64,000 bases of DNA. It comes from Renibacterium salmoninarum ATCC 33209. Lineage in GTDB: Bacteria; Actinomycetota; Actinomycetes; Actinomycetales; Micrococcaceae. Under the pieces are notes generated by a model. It saw only the letters and a program-made list of their open reading frames with translations, ran no database searches and had not been told where the DNA came from. This document shows, in pieces, positions 1 to 8,655 of this stretch (position 1 is its first letter; each line of letters starts with the position of its first letter). The DNA is taken from contig NC_010168.1 of assembly GCF_000018885.1 (NCBI RefSeq), positions 620,001 to 684,000 on the forward strand, given 5' to 3'. The translations under genes and the position numbers were made by a program.

Positions 1-645
1 GCTCCGGCGGAGATCGGCGGCAACGTCGTACTGCCGGTAACCGGTGCCGCTCGACGTCGATTCAACAAAGTCCAAGGCAGCCTTAGCTGGATGAGTGTCT
101 CGGTTATTGCGGTATTGGGGGCGGCCGTAGCCACCGGGCTAACTTTGACCGGAACCGACGTCGGAATTGTGGGCTTATTGCGTGAGCATGGCCAGCAGGA
201 ACAGATCGGAATTGTCTTCTTAGTGTGGTGCGCGGCCTCGATAGTTGGCGGCATTATTTATGGTGCCTTGCATCGTAAAATCAATCCGCTGTGGCTGCTC
301 TTGATTATGGCCGTGCTCACGGTGCCAATGGGTTTTGCGCATGAGACCTGGGCGGTGGTGCTCTTGAGCATTCCGCCGGGCTTATTTTGCGCACCGGCGC
401 TGTCCTCGACCTCAGAATGGATTGCGGATCTGGTCCCGGAACAGCGCCGTGGCGAGGCAATGGGCTGGTTCGGGTCTGCGATCACGCTCGGCAGTGCAGT
501 AGGGGCGCCGATGGCGGGCCTAGCGATCGACATGGTTGGCCCCTGGGGCGGCTTCGTGACAGTCGGCGTGATTGCCGCCGTGCTCGGCGCTGCCGGAATC
601 GTAGCCCAGGCCCTGTGGAAGCGCCGGCGCGCTGCGCTAGTTTAG
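1..645 (+). CDS. MFS transporter, C-terminal part (5' end outside window)
   Basis: The frame is open from the first base of the window, so this is the 3' part of a gene that starts upstream; the first internal ATG (91) is not the real start. The visible part encodes about 214 residues with roughly five to six hydrophobic helices and the MFS-type loop RRGEAMGWFGSAITLGSAVG, followed by a short basic tail (WKRRRAALV). This is the C-terminal half of a proton-driven drug or metabolite exporter of the inner membrane. Substrate cannot be told. It converges on the epimerase gene with only 14 bp between stops. Confidence 0.8.
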   Translation, partial: APAEIGGNVVLPVTGAARRRFNKVQGSLSWMSVSVIAVLGAAVATGLTLTGTDVGIVGLLREHGQQEQIGIVFLVWCAASIVGGIIYGALHRKINPLWLLLIMAVLTVPMGFAHETWAVVLLSIPPGLFCAPALSSTSEWIADLVPEQRRGEAMGWFGSAITLGSAVGAPMAGLAIDMVGPWGGFVTVGVIAAVLGAAGIVAQALWKRRRAALV

Positions 646-659
646 GCCGCCGGGTTTTG

Positions 660-1580
660 TCATATCCAGGCCAGAGTCGGCTCTAGCGCGTCGGCAAACG
701 GCGTAGCGCTGAAGCCAAAGGCGCGTTCAGTCTCGCTCGGATCGGCCAGGAACTCGTGCCGGAACTGATAACTGCTAGCTGCCACCTCTCGCATTCTAGG
801 GTTGATGAGACCAATGCCGCGAAGTAGCCATTGCGGAATCCCCGCGACCTTACCGGGATTGTCTTGCCTTCCAGCAATGTGGGCAACCTGATCGGCAATG
901 TCGTTCCGGCTCGCTTCACTAGCGTGCGGCGCGATCCAGGCACGGCCTAACGCCTCGTCGCTATTGGCAACCGCAATCATAGTTTTTGCAATATCAGGAA
1001 TGTAAGCCCAGCTGTGTTTGAGCGCTGGATTGCCTACTACCCAAGCAGTTTTTCCGGCAAGAAGTGGTTCAAAGAAGCCATTCCCTAGGTGTGCATTGAC
1101 CGTAGCTGCTGGACCAAAATAGTCGCTCGCTCTGATTTCTGCCGCTTTGATATCGCCCCTTCGGTGCGAAGCGAAGATTGCTTCAGAGAGCTCGGCTCGA
1201 ATCTGCCCTTTGGTGTCTGCCGGAGTGAAGGGGGTCTGAGCTGTCATCGGCTTCGTTGGAATGCCATGCGCGTAGAGATTACCCATCATGATCAGCTTTG
1301 CGCCAGTATTCTGAGCTGCTTCGATCGTTGCCGCGCCGATTGCCGGCCATTCTTTGGCCCAGAGCTCATAGGGCGGATTCGTGCAAATATACAGAGTCTC
1401 AGCGCCGGTTAGTGCCTGAGTCAAAGCCGAAGCGTCGTTCGCATTAACTGAAACGGCGGCGGCATGAGGTAATTGCGTGCCGCTTCGAGTGCCGACGACG
1501 ACTTGGTCGCCGCGTGCGACGAGCTGACGGCTGAGTTCGGAACCGATTAGTCCGGCGCCGAGGATGAATTGCTTGGCCAT
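660..1580 (-). CDS. NAD(P)-binding epimerase/NmrA-like protein
   Basis: 306 residues. The N-terminus has a Rossmann nucleotide-binding loop (FILGAGLIGSELSRQL) and the body reads like an atypical short-chain NAD-dependent epimerase/dehydratase (ASDYFGPAA, HSWAYIPDIAKTM). I chose the ATG at 1580 because AGGAGT lies 5 bases upstream and the Rossmann fold begins right after it; a longer frame to 1637 has no support. It is divergent from the TetR gene at 1712, and the gap holds repeated GTGCTCT half-sites, so the TetR protein probably controls this gene. Substrate unknown. Confidence 0.8.
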   Translation of the reverse strand: MAKQFILGAGLIGSELSRQLVARGDQVVVGTRSGTQLPHAAAVSVNANDASALTQALTGAETLYICTNPPYELWAKEWPAIGAATIEAAQNTGAKLIMMGNLYAHGIPTKPMTAQTPFTPADTKGQIRAELSEAIFASHRRGDIKAAEIRASDYFGPAATVNAHLGNGFFEPLLAGKTAWVVGNPALKHSWAYIPDIAKTMIAVANSDEALGRAWIAPHASEASRNDIADQVAHIAGRQDNPGKVAGIPQWLLRGIGLINPRMREVAASSYQFRHEFLADPSETERAFGFSATPFADALEPTLAWI

Positions 1581-1618
1581 GAGTACTCCTGCGATGAAGA
1601 ATAAGAGAGAAGGAGAGC

Positions 1619-1692
1619 GGTGCTCTTGTTTGAGCATAGATCACTGACTATTCAATTACAAGAGCACTGATCTCATTTGTGTTCGGTGCTCT
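1619..1692. promoter_or_regulatory. Candidate TetR operator with three GTGCTCT half-sites
   Basis: A perfect 10-bp inverted repeat (GTGCTCTTGT at 1620-1629, ACAAGAGCAC at 1658-1667) and a third half-site GTGCTCT at 1686-1692 lie in the divergent gap between the epimerase and the TetR gene. The position suits autoregulation plus control of the neighbour. Function is inferred. Confidence 0.5.
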
Positions 1693-1711
1693 GAAATGGC
1701 AGACTTAACTT

Positions 1712-2470
1712 ATGAATGAGTCATACCCTGCAGCTGAGGCACGGTCCGGACGCGGCGTACGTGCCCGTGCACGGGAGCAGATTCTGAGTGAGATTTTGGC
1801 GTTGGCGGAGGCGCAGCTTCGGGAAAAAGGAGCGTATGGGTTATCGCTCAGAGCAATAGCCCGCGAGCTAGGCATGGTCTCGTCGGCAATTTATCGATAT
1901 TTTTCCAGTGCGGACGCTCTTCTTACTGCTCTTATCGTTCGGGCCTATAACGAGCTGGCGGATGCTGCACAAGCTCAGTATGACGCTGCTGGTTCTGAGC
2001 CGAGGCTGGCACAGTTTTTAGCCGTCTGTCACGGTAGCCGGGATTGGGCGATAGCTAATCCGCACCGATATGCGCTAATTTATGGCTCGCCCGTTCCCGG
2101 CTATCAAGCCCCGCCGGAGACGATTGAGCCGGCTGGCCGGGTAGGTCTGCTGATGATCGCCACCGCAACCGGTGTACAGGGGCGTGGTTTTCATCATCCG
2201 CCGTCGGAGTGGCCCCAGGAGCGGGCAGCATTGACGGCAACATTGACTGAACACTTTGGCAGCGCGCTCGAACCGGACATGATTGCCGTCGGAGTTGCTG
2301 CGTGGAGTCATCTTTTTGGCCTGATTAGTTTCGAACTGTTCGGGCATTTTGTCGGCTCGGTGTCCAATAATCGAGTCTATTTCGACGCGGTGATGCGAAA
2401 TTGGGCGGCTCAGCTGGGTCTCAGCGGTACTCAAGGGCGTGAACTAATGAGCTCGCAGTACCTGCTTTGA
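1712..2470 (+). CDS. TetR/AcrR family regulator with WHG-type C-terminal domain
   Basis: 252 residues. Residues about 20-70 form a TetR DNA-binding domain (GAYGLSLRAIARELGMVSSA then IYRYFSSADALLTALI). The C-terminal part, with GLISFELFGHFVG, resembles the TetR_C_13/WHG ligand domain. The protein binds DNA as a dimer and normally represses a divergent gene, here the epimerase. The ATG at 1712 has no clear Shine-Dalgarno sequence; the transcript may be leaderless. It ends 1 bp before the stop of the DUF1844 gene on the other strand. Confidence 0.85.
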   Translation: MNESYPAAEARSGRGVRARAREQILSEILALAEAQLREKGAYGLSLRAIARELGMVSSAIYRYFSSADALLTALIVRAYNELADAAQAQYDAAGSEPRLAQFLAVCHGSRDWAIANPHRYALIYGSPVPGYQAPPETIEPAGRVGLLMIATATGVQGRGFHHPPSEWPQERAALTATLTEHFGSALEPDMIAVGVAAWSHLFGLISFELFGHFVGSVSNNRVYFDAVMRNWAAQLGLSGTQGRELMSSQYLL

Positions 2471-2471
2471 G

Positions 2472-2849
2472 TTAGTTGACGGCGCCGGTGAATTTCTCGC
2501 CTGGGCCCTGACCGGGAGCGTCGGGTAAGATTGAGGCTTCGCGGAATGCTAGCTGCAATGAACGCAATCCATCGCGCAAGGGTCCGGCGTGTTGGCTGCC
2601 GATTTCCGGTGCGGCGGCCGTGACGAAACCAGCCAGAGCAGTTATGAGCTTTCGAGCCTCATCAAGGTCCTTAAGCGATTCAGCGTCAGGGCCTTCGGCG
2701 AGTCCCACTTTGACGGCCGCGGCGCTCATGAGGTGCACAGCCGCCGTCGTAATGACCTCAACAGCTGGTACCTCTGCGATGTCTCGAATAACTGAAGTTT
2801 GTTCATGCTGGTGTTGTTCGTGGCCCTGATTATCATTGAAGCTGCTCAT
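2472..2849 (-). CDS. DUF1844 domain protein
   Basis: 125 residues, charged and His/Gln-rich at the N-terminus (about 1-18), then a helical core with AVEVITTAAVHLMSAAAVKV, DARK-type helices and a Pro/Gly-rich tail. This matches the small DUF1844 family that in actinobacteria sits directly upstream of infC on the opposite strand, as here. Function is unknown; no membrane segment or catalytic motif is obvious. It is divergent from infC across a 271-bp gap. Confidence 0.8.
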   Translation of the reverse strand: MSSFNDNQGHEQHQHEQTSVIRDIAEVPAVEVITTAAVHLMSAAAVKVGLAEGPDAESLKDLDEARKLITALAGFVTAAAPEIGSQHAGPLRDGLRSLQLAFREASILPDAPGQGPGEKFTGAVN

Positions 2850-3120
2850 ACTGCTAAGCTTGTCATAGACCGGCTGGAAGTCGTTATTTCTTGATGTCTT
2901 CGGATTGAGAATTTACGGCCTTCCAGCTAGCAAGCGGAGCACTCTCCCACCTGTCGACCCGATGGCGGATTTTCTCGCTCGGAGTTACCAGGTAACAGGT
3001 CGGCCCTTTGGCAAAACCAGAGGAGAGCCGTATCTACGAGGCCTTCGATTGCACCGGCAGTCGGAGGCCTTCTCTTATGCCCGGTGTCTGATACCTACGT
3101 AGAACTTACAGGAGTCACAC
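2850..3120 (+). promoter_or_regulatory. infC leader and divergent promoter region
   Basis: No gene is visible in this gap. The 3' part (about 3000-3100) repeats GAGGCCTT twice and can fold, as expected for the long leader that precedes infC operons. AGGAG at 3110-3114 is the ribosome binding site that fixes the ATT start at 3121. I did not identify clear -35/-10 boxes. Confidence 0.4.
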
Positions 3121-4224
3121 ATTAGCGAGCCACGAATCAATGATCGGATCCGCGTCCCGGAGGTGCGGTTGGTGGGCCCAGCAGGCGAGCAAGTTGGCAT
3201 TGTTCGGATTGAAGATGCTCTCCGCCTAGCCGCTGAGTCGGACCTGGATCTTGTTGAGGTAGCGCCGATGGCTAAGCCACCGGTGTGTAAACTCATGGAT
3301 TTTGGCAAGTACAAGTACGAAGCTGCTGTGAAAGCGCGCGAAGCCCGGAAGAACCAGACCAATACGGTTCTGAAGGAAATCCGGTTCCGGCTTAAAATCG
3401 ATAAGCACGATTACGAGACGAAGACTGGCCACGCGCTGCGGTTCCTCGGTGCTGGCGACAAGGTCAAAGCAATGATCCAGTTCCGCGGTCGCGAGCAGCA
3501 ACGCCCTGAAATGGGCATTCGTTTGCTCAACCGCTTTGCGGAAGACGTTACTGAAGTTGGCGCAGTCGAATCGACCCCACGCATCGACGGCCGCAACATG
3601 GTTATGGTCATCGGTCCGTTGAAGAACAAGGCTGAGGCAAAAGCTGAAGCTCGTCGTGCTGCACAACGTGTTGAAGACAAGGCCCGCAACGAGGCTGTAA
3701 AAGACGGCACCGCGCGGATCGACGTCGAGACTGGTTCCGGCCCGTTGACTCAGAGCCTTGCCGATCTGCTTCCTGACGGTCTGCACTTGTCCACGGACGC
3801 GACCGAAACTGAAGAAGAGCTTGTCGTTGAAGCGGTTGAAGAAGCTGAAGTCTCGGTGCCAGAAACAAAGGTTGCCGAAGCTCCGAAAGCTGACGCTCCA
3901 AAGGTTGAAGCGCCGAAAGCTGCCGCTAAGGCTGCAGCGCCTAAAGCAGCACCGAAAGTTGCCGCAGCTAAAGCAGCGCCGAAAGCTGCTGCCAAGGTAA
4001 CGGAGGACAAGCCAGCGGCTGTGACCAAAGCAGCTCCAGCGGCTAAGCCAGCTGCCGCAAAGCCAGCAACTGCTGCTAAACCAGCCGCTGCCGCAAAGCC
4101 GGCGGCTCCTAAGCCGGCTGCGAAGCCAGCAGCACCGAAACCAGCTGCGGCAAAGCCCGCAGCAGCTAAACCGGCAGTCAGCCGGAAAGCAGCGCCCAAA
4201 GAAGAAACTGGGCCCACTAGCTGA
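3121..4224 (+). CDS. infC: Translation initiation factor IF-3 (ATT start)
   Basis: IF-3 binds the 30S subunit, blocks premature 50S joining and checks the start codon. The conserved N-terminal segment [15 protein letters not shown] is encoded upstream of the first GTG (3163) and is preceded only by ATT, with AGGAG 6 bases before it. I therefore take ATT (3121) as start, as in Escherichia coli infC, where the rare start allows self-regulation. Residues about 4-75 are the IF3 N domain and 80-170 the C domain ([16 protein letters not shown]). Residues about 215-367 are an extra tail: acidic first, then Ala/Lys/Pro repeats of AKPAA type. It is followed by rpmI and rplT. Confidence 0.95.
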   Translation: MSEPRINDRIRVPEVRLVGPAGEQVGIVRIEDALRLAAESDLDLVEVAPMAKPPVCKLMDFGKYKYEAAVKAREARKNQTNTVLKEIRFRLKIDKHDYETKTGHALRFLGAGDKVKAMIQFRGREQQRPEMGIRLLNRFAEDVTEVGAVESTPRIDGRNMVMVIGPLKNKAEAKAEARRAAQRVEDKARNEAVKDGTARIDVETGSGPLTQSLADLLPDGLHLSTDATETEEELVVEAVEEAEVSVPETKVAEAPKADAPKVEAPKAAAKAAAPKAAPKVAAAKAAPKAAAKVTEDKPAAVTKAAPAAKPAAAKPATAAKPAAAAKPAAPKPAAKPAAPKPAAAKPAAAKPAVSRKAAPKEETGPTS

Positions 4225-4346
4225 TTGAATAGCCAGAATGCCTTTCTTCGGAAAGCAAACTGGCGTAAATAAACGCCAACAACCCGCCGGGTTGTTGCCT
4301 GAGAACCACCGGCCTAGCTGGTGGAGATTTAAGGAGATAGGTTTCC

Positions 4347-4541
4347 ATGCCGAAGATGAAGACCCACAGTGGTGCCAAGAAGCGCTTCAAGCTGACCGGT
4401 AGCGGCAAGCTCAAGCGCCAGCAGGCCAACCGCCGTCACTACCTCGAGCACAAGCCGAGCACCTTGACCCGTCGTCTGGCAGCAGACAAGACGGTTTCAC
4501 CGGCAGATGCTAAAAACATCAAGAAGATGCTGGGCATCTAA
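4347..4541 (+). CDS. rpmI: 50S ribosomal protein L35
   Basis: 64 residues, the usual length. It begins [20 protein letters not shown], the family signature, and is very basic. AAGGAG lies about 10 bases upstream of the ATG. It follows infC by 122 bp; that gap contains a small stem (CCACC...GGTGG near 4307-4325) that may regulate the ribosomal protein genes. Confidence 0.97.
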   Translation: MPKMKTHSGAKKRFKLTGSGKLKRQQANRRHYLEHKPSTLTRRLAADKTVSPADAKNIKKMLGI

Positions 4542-4634
4542 CTTATTCAACCGGCTGCCTTCGCCGCCAAGAAAAGCCTTCTCAGGCAGATCAGTTGATA
4601 TGAGCTTGAGAGCATTAGCAAAAGGAGTACGCAC

Positions 4635-5018
4635 GTGGCACGTGTGAAGCGGGCAGTAAACGCCCACAAAAAGCGTCGGGTTATTCTCGAGCGCGCCAAA
4701 GGTTACCGCGGTCAGCGTTCACGCCTGTACCGTAAGGCAAAAGAGCAGCTGCTGCACTCGTTCGTGTACAGCTATGGTGACCGTCGCAAGCGTAAGGGCG
4801 ACTTCCGTCGGCTCTGGATTCAGCGTATCAACGCTGCATCACGCGCCAACGGCCTGACCTACAACCGCTTGATCCAGGGCTTGAAGGCTGCCTCGATCGA
4901 GGTTGACCGCCGGATGCTTTCTGAGCTTGCTGTCAACGACGCCGCTGCGTTCGCTGGCCTGGTCAAATTGGCTAAAGCCGCGCTGCCCGCAGATACCTCT
5001 GCTCCGGTAGCCAACTAG
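4635..5018 (+). CDS. rplT: 50S ribosomal protein L20
   Basis: 127 residues. It contains the L20 signature ([20 protein letters not shown], later [20 protein letters not shown]). L20 binds 23S rRNA early in 50S assembly and in many bacteria represses its own operon. It starts with GTG at 4635 after AAAGGAG. It is third in infC-rpmI-rplT and is followed by an RNA methyltransferase, a common actinobacterial order. Confidence 0.97.
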   Translation: MARVKRAVNAHKKRRVILERAKGYRGQRSRLYRKAKEQLLHSFVYSYGDRRKRKGDFRRLWIQRINAASRANGLTYNRLIQGLKAASIEVDRRMLSELAVNDAAAFAGLVKLAKAALPADTSAPVAN

Positions 5019-5076
5019 TCAGTCAAAGCTTCAGTGTGCTGCCGCATTTAGTGAGCAGGTGCGCTAAGGTTTTTGA

Positions 5077-5979
5077 GTGATTAACGACGACGGGCGCCCG
5101 CTAGTAGAACCCATGACCAATCCCGGTGCAGACCGGGTGAAGGACGTGGCTAAACTGGCTGGGCGCCCTTCGCGTACCCGGCGACGGCAGTTTTTAGCTG
5201 AAGGACCGCAAGCGGTCCGTGAAGCGTTGCGGGCGCACCGGGACTGTCTGGCCGCCGGCGGTAACGCCGTCGTCGATGAGGTCTATGCGAGCCGTGGGTG
5301 TTTAGACCGCTACCCGGATTTTGAAGAACTGACAGAATCTGGCCCACAGATCAGAATCGCCAGTGAGCTGGTGCTGTCCGCGATGGCAGATACCGTGAAA
5401 CCGCAAGGCATTATTGCGGTGTGCCGGTTTGTCGATGTGCCTTTGCAGGAAGTTCTGGCCGCTAAACCCCAGCTGATTGCAATGCTCTGTCGGGTACAAG
5501 ATCCCGGAAACGCTGGTACGGTGCTTCGTGCAGCTGATGCCGCTGGCGCAGACGCCGTGATCTTCAGTAATTCCAGCGTGGATGTTTATAACCCCAAGGC
5601 AGTCCGCAGCACGGTCGGTTCGCTCTTTCACCTGCCGGTGGTACTTGGCGCGGATCCGGCAGAAGTTGCACGCCAGTGTCGCATCGCTGGCATCGGCGTC
5701 CTCGCTGCGGATGGCTATGGCGCGCTCAACTTGGATCAACTTCAAGATGAATCGGCGGCGCGCAGCTTTGATCAAGAAACGCCTGAATCCGCATACCCTT
5801 TGGAGCAGCCAACACTGTGGTTTTTCGGTAATGAAGCGCAAGGGCTTTCTACCGAGGAACTTGAGGCCGCCGACCATCGCGTTGCGGTGCCGGTTCATGG
5901 TTCGGCGGAGAGCCTCAACGTGGGCACTGCGGCCACTGTTTGTCTTTACGCAAGCGCGCGGGCTCAACAGCGCGGCTGA
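5077..5979 (+). CDS. TrmH/SpoU-family RNA 2'-O-methyltransferase
   Basis: 300 residues. The three SpoU motifs are present: VQDPGNAGTVLRAADAAGAD (about 142-161), NPKAVRSTVGSLFHLPVV, and FFGNEAQGLS...PVHGSAESLNVGTA (about 250-290). These form the knotted SAM-binding site. The N-terminal third is the substrate-binding domain. The likely target is a ribose in rRNA, given its place after rplT. The GTG at 5077 is used because AAGG precedes it; the ATG at 5113 is an alternative without a site. In relatives pheST often follows closely; here it is 8.6 kb away. Confidence 0.88.
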   Translation: MINDDGRPLVEPMTNPGADRVKDVAKLAGRPSRTRRRQFLAEGPQAVREALRAHRDCLAAGGNAVVDEVYASRGCLDRYPDFEELTESGPQIRIASELVLSAMADTVKPQGIIAVCRFVDVPLQEVLAAKPQLIAMLCRVQDPGNAGTVLRAADAAGADAVIFSNSSVDVYNPKAVRSTVGSLFHLPVVLGADPAEVARQCRIAGIGVLAADGYGALNLDQLQDESAARSFDQETPESAYPLEQPTLWFFGNEAQGLSTEELEAADHRVAVPVHGSAESLNVGTAATVCLYASARAQQRG

Positions 5980-5985
5980 CACAAA

Positions 5986-6021
5986 GAGGCCCGCAGCGCT
6001 GTTTGCAGCGCCAAGGGCCTC
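5986..6021. terminator. Hairpin between convergent genes
   Basis: GAGGCCC (5986-5992) pairs with GGGCCTC (6015-6021), with an inner GCGCTG/CAGCGC stem. It lies between the stop of the RNA methyltransferase gene and that of the membrane-protein gene on the other strand. The T-tract is weak. Confidence 0.5.
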
Positions 6022-6036
6022 GATGAGTAATTCTGG

Positions 6037-6291
6037 TTAGGCGTGTGATTTTCGACCGGTGATGGCACCCCAAATGCCGGCGACTACGAAACCGCCGACA
6101 ATTGCGAGGATCCAGGAACCAAGGTTCCAGAATTCCATCTTCCCGGAATTGAAGAGCAAGCTTCCGATCCAGCCGCCGACGATTCCCAGGATCAGGCTGG
6201 TAACCCAGCCGCCGGTGACTTTACCGGGCATAACTACCTTGACGATGGCTCCGACGACGAGGCCCAGAACGATCCATCCAATGAAACCCAT
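6037..6291 (-). CDS. GlsB/YeaQ/YmgE-family stress membrane protein
   Basis: 84 residues, almost all hydrophobic, with three predicted helices and Gly-rich turns (GFIGWIVLGLVVGAIVKVVM, LILGIVGGWIGSLLF, ILAIVGGFVVAGIWGAITGR). This is the transglycosylase-associated/GlsB family found as small envelope stress proteins; the molecular role is unknown. The ATG at 6291 has GGAGGAG directly upstream. It is divergent from the cation transporter gene. Confidence 0.9.
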   Translation of the reverse strand: MGFIGWIVLGLVVGAIVKVVMPGKVTGGWVTSLILGIVGGWIGSLLFNSGKMEFWNLGSWILAIVGGFVVAGIWGAITGRKSHA

Positions 6292-6462
6292 GACTCCTCC
6301 TTCAGATAGAGCTGATTCATTAACGGTACGCCTGATACGCACAGGAAAGGGGTCCAAGGAGAGATAACAATCTGGGGTGTGTCGTAAAGATGTCCGCACA
6401 GCGAAGATCACGGTAGCGTTGCAGCAGCAAAGCTCGATGCAAGTCCTGATGGAGGAAAACGG

Positions 6463-7425
6463 ATGTCTACCGAGGGTGGCACCAAAGCGATAGTTGCGGC
6501 CCTGACCGCTAACTTGTGCATTGCGGTGTTGAAGTTTTTGGCCTTTTTATTGACCCGATCTTCATCGATGTTGGCCGAGTCGATTCACTCAGTTGCAGAC
6601 TCAGGCAATCAGGTTCTGCTGCTGATTGGCGGCAAACACGCCGCTAAACAAGCCAGTGCCGAGCACCCTTTTGGCTATGGACGGGAACGCTACCTTTATG
6701 CCTTCATTGTTTCAATCGTGCTTTTCAGCGTGGGCGGGTTGTTTGCTTTGTACGAAGCTTGGGAGAAATTCCATGATCCACACGGCTTCGAAGGCCCATG
6801 GTGGTGGGTGCCGCTCGTAGTGCTACTCGGTGCGATTGTCTTGGAAGGGTTTTCCTTTCGCACCGCGATCAGAGAATCAAATCGCAGTCGAGGCAAACGC
6901 TCATGGCCAATGTTCATTCGCACGGCTAAAGCGCCCGAGCTGCCCGTGGTGCTGCTGGAAGACTCTGCGGCGCTTGCCGGTCTAGTCTTTGCGCTCTTCG
7001 GCGTCAGTATGACGTTAGTGACCGGCGATGGGGTGTGGGACGCTATTGGCACTGCACTAATCGGCCTGTTACTCGTTTTGGTTGCTATTGTGCTGGCAAT
7101 CGAAACTAAATCACTGCTGTTGGGGGAGTCCGCGACGGTAGAGGATGTCACCGCCATCGAAGCTGCCCTGATTGGTCCCGGTGTCAGCCGGATCATTCAC
7201 TTGAAAACCATGCATTTGGGCCCGGAGGAACTCTTAGTAGCGGCGAAAATCGCCATTGAGGATTCGGCAACAGGAGTCGCGATAGCAAAGGCGATAAACG
7301 ACGCCGAGCGACGGATTAGGGCGGCAGTACCTATTGTAAAAGTGATTTATCTGGAGCCGGACATCTATAGCGTTACGGCAGCTGGGTTGCCGGCTGCTTC
7401 TGACGGCGATCAACTCGGCCGCTAA
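6463..7425 (+). CDS. Cation diffusion facilitator transporter
   Basis: 320 residues. About six transmembrane helices. TM2 holds the metal site (AESIHSVADSGNQ, His about 42 and Asp about 46) and TM5 its partner (LEDSAALAG). HPFGYGRERY after TM2 is typical of the ZnT9-like CDF branch. A cytoplasmic C-terminal domain follows (about 215-305). The protein exports Zn, Mn or Fe against protons; the exact metal is not readable. The ATG at 6463 follows GGAGG. The 3' end overlaps the convergent MFS gene by 53 bp. Confidence 0.9.
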   Translation: MSTEGGTKAIVAALTANLCIAVLKFLAFLLTRSSSMLAESIHSVADSGNQVLLLIGGKHAAKQASAEHPFGYGRERYLYAFIVSIVLFSVGGLFALYEAWEKFHDPHGFEGPWWWVPLVVLLGAIVLEGFSFRTAIRESNRSRGKRSWPMFIRTAKAPELPVVLLEDSAALAGLVFALFGVSMTLVTGDGVWDAIGTALIGLLLVLVAIVLAIETKSLLLGESATVEDVTAIEAALIGPGVSRIIHLKTMHLGPEELLVAAKIAIEDSATGVAIAKAINDAERRIRAAVPIVKVIYLEPDIYSVTAAGLPAASDGDQLGR

Positions 7426-8578
7426 ACGCGGCAATACCCAAGCCCAGAATGGCAAGGCCCGCGCCAACCAGTGCGGGAGCCACATAACCCCAACCCCAAG
7501 CGATAACGAGTCCACCCAGGAACGCGCCTAATGCGTTGGCGATATTGAGCGCGGAGTGATTCATCGAAGAGGCAAGTGATTGGGCTCCCGGTGAAACATC
7601 GAGGAGCCTGGTCTGTAGCGCAGGTACTAGCATGGCGCCAGAGGCTCCGATCAAGAGCACCAACGGCAAAGCCGACCAGATCTGATGAACGCCAATGCTG
7701 AAAATTAGCAGGATCGCAGCGATGACGCCCATCATGATGTAGATGCTGCCCATCACGGAGCGATCTGCCATTCGGCCGCCAACAACATTTCCAATCACCA
7801 TGCCAACGCCGTAAATTGCGACGACGAGGGGTAGCCAATCGGAAGGCAAACCGGTCACTTCGGTCATGGTCGGCGCAATATAGGCATAAACGGCGAAAAA
7901 GCCGCCAAAGCCAACAATGCCGATCAAGAGCGCAAGCCACACCTGAATACGCTTCAACGCGCTCAACTCGCCCCGCACCGATGCACCTTCGGCTGCAGGT
8001 TGTGCCGGGATAAAAATCCAGAGGCACAGCACGGTAATTGCGCCAATAATAGTCACCAAAATAAAGAGCAACCGCCAACCGAATTGCTGACCAATAAAGG
8101 TCGCCAAGGGTACGCCGACGACGTTAGCGATGGACAGTCCCAGCATCACCATTGAAATGGCACGACCGCGCTTGGTCGGTGAGACCAGCGACGCGGCAAG
8201 CACTGCGGCCACGCCGAAGAATGCGCCGTGTGGTAGCCCCGAAATAAAGCGAGTGATCAACAAGTACCAGAAATCTTGTGCCAAGAACGAAGAGAAGTTG
8301 CCCAAGGTGAACAGCACCATAAGCGCGATGACCACACGTTTTCTTGGCATTTTGGCTGCAACGGCTGCCAGAATGGGCGCACCAACAACTACGCCCAATG
8401 CGTAAGCTGAAATCAGGTGGCCGGCTTCCGGGATAGTGACATTTACCCCCTGGGCCACATTGGGCAACAAGCCCATCATGGCGAACTCGATGGTGCCAAT
8501 GCCAAACCCGCCCATGGCAAGCGAGATGATCGCTAAGGCCACATGGCGAGAGGAAAAATTGTGTTGAGGCTGTTGCAT
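7373..8578 (-). CDS. MFS exporter of the AraJ/DHA1 type
   Basis: 401 residues with twelve hydrophobic segments. GTIEFAMMGLLPNVA in TM1 and RFISGLPHGAFFGVAAVLA are characteristic of the AraJ/YdhP-like DHA1 subfamily. It is a probable sugar or drug efflux protein in the cytoplasmic membrane. The gene is intact, unlike its close relative at 18631-19824. The C-terminal end overlaps the end of the cation transporter gene on the other strand. A divergent Nudix pseudogene starts 78 bp from its ATG. Confidence 0.9.
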   Translation of the reverse strand: MQQPQHNFSSRHVALAIISLAMGGFGIGTIEFAMMGLLPNVAQGVNVTIPEAGHLISAYALGVVVGAPILAAVAAKMPRKRVVIALMVLFTLGNFSSFLAQDFWYLLITRFISGLPHGAFFGVAAVLAASLVSPTKRGRAISMVMLGLSIANVVGVPLATFIGQQFGWRLLFILVTIIGAITVLCLWIFIPAQPAAEGASVRGELSALKRIQVWLALLIGIVGFGGFFAVYAYIAPTMTEVTGLPSDWLPLVVAIYGVGMVIGNVVGGRMADRSVMGSIYIMMGVIAAILLIFSIGVHQIWSALPLVLLIGASGAMLVPALQTRLLDVSPGAQSLASSMNHSALNIANALGAFLGGLVIAWGWGYVAPALVGAGLAILGLGIAAFSGRVDRRQKQPATQLP

Positions 8579-8655
8579 GCTGCTCTTTCCGGTGCGGTGT
8601 TTGCAGCTCTATTCCATCACGGCCTTTGCTAAAGAACAGACCGTAGAATGCCTTT

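Noticed and set aside
3750-4217. Ala/Gly-rich antisense frame of 155 codons over the infC tail
   Set aside because: Complement of the Ala/Lys/Pro repeats; no start signal or family.
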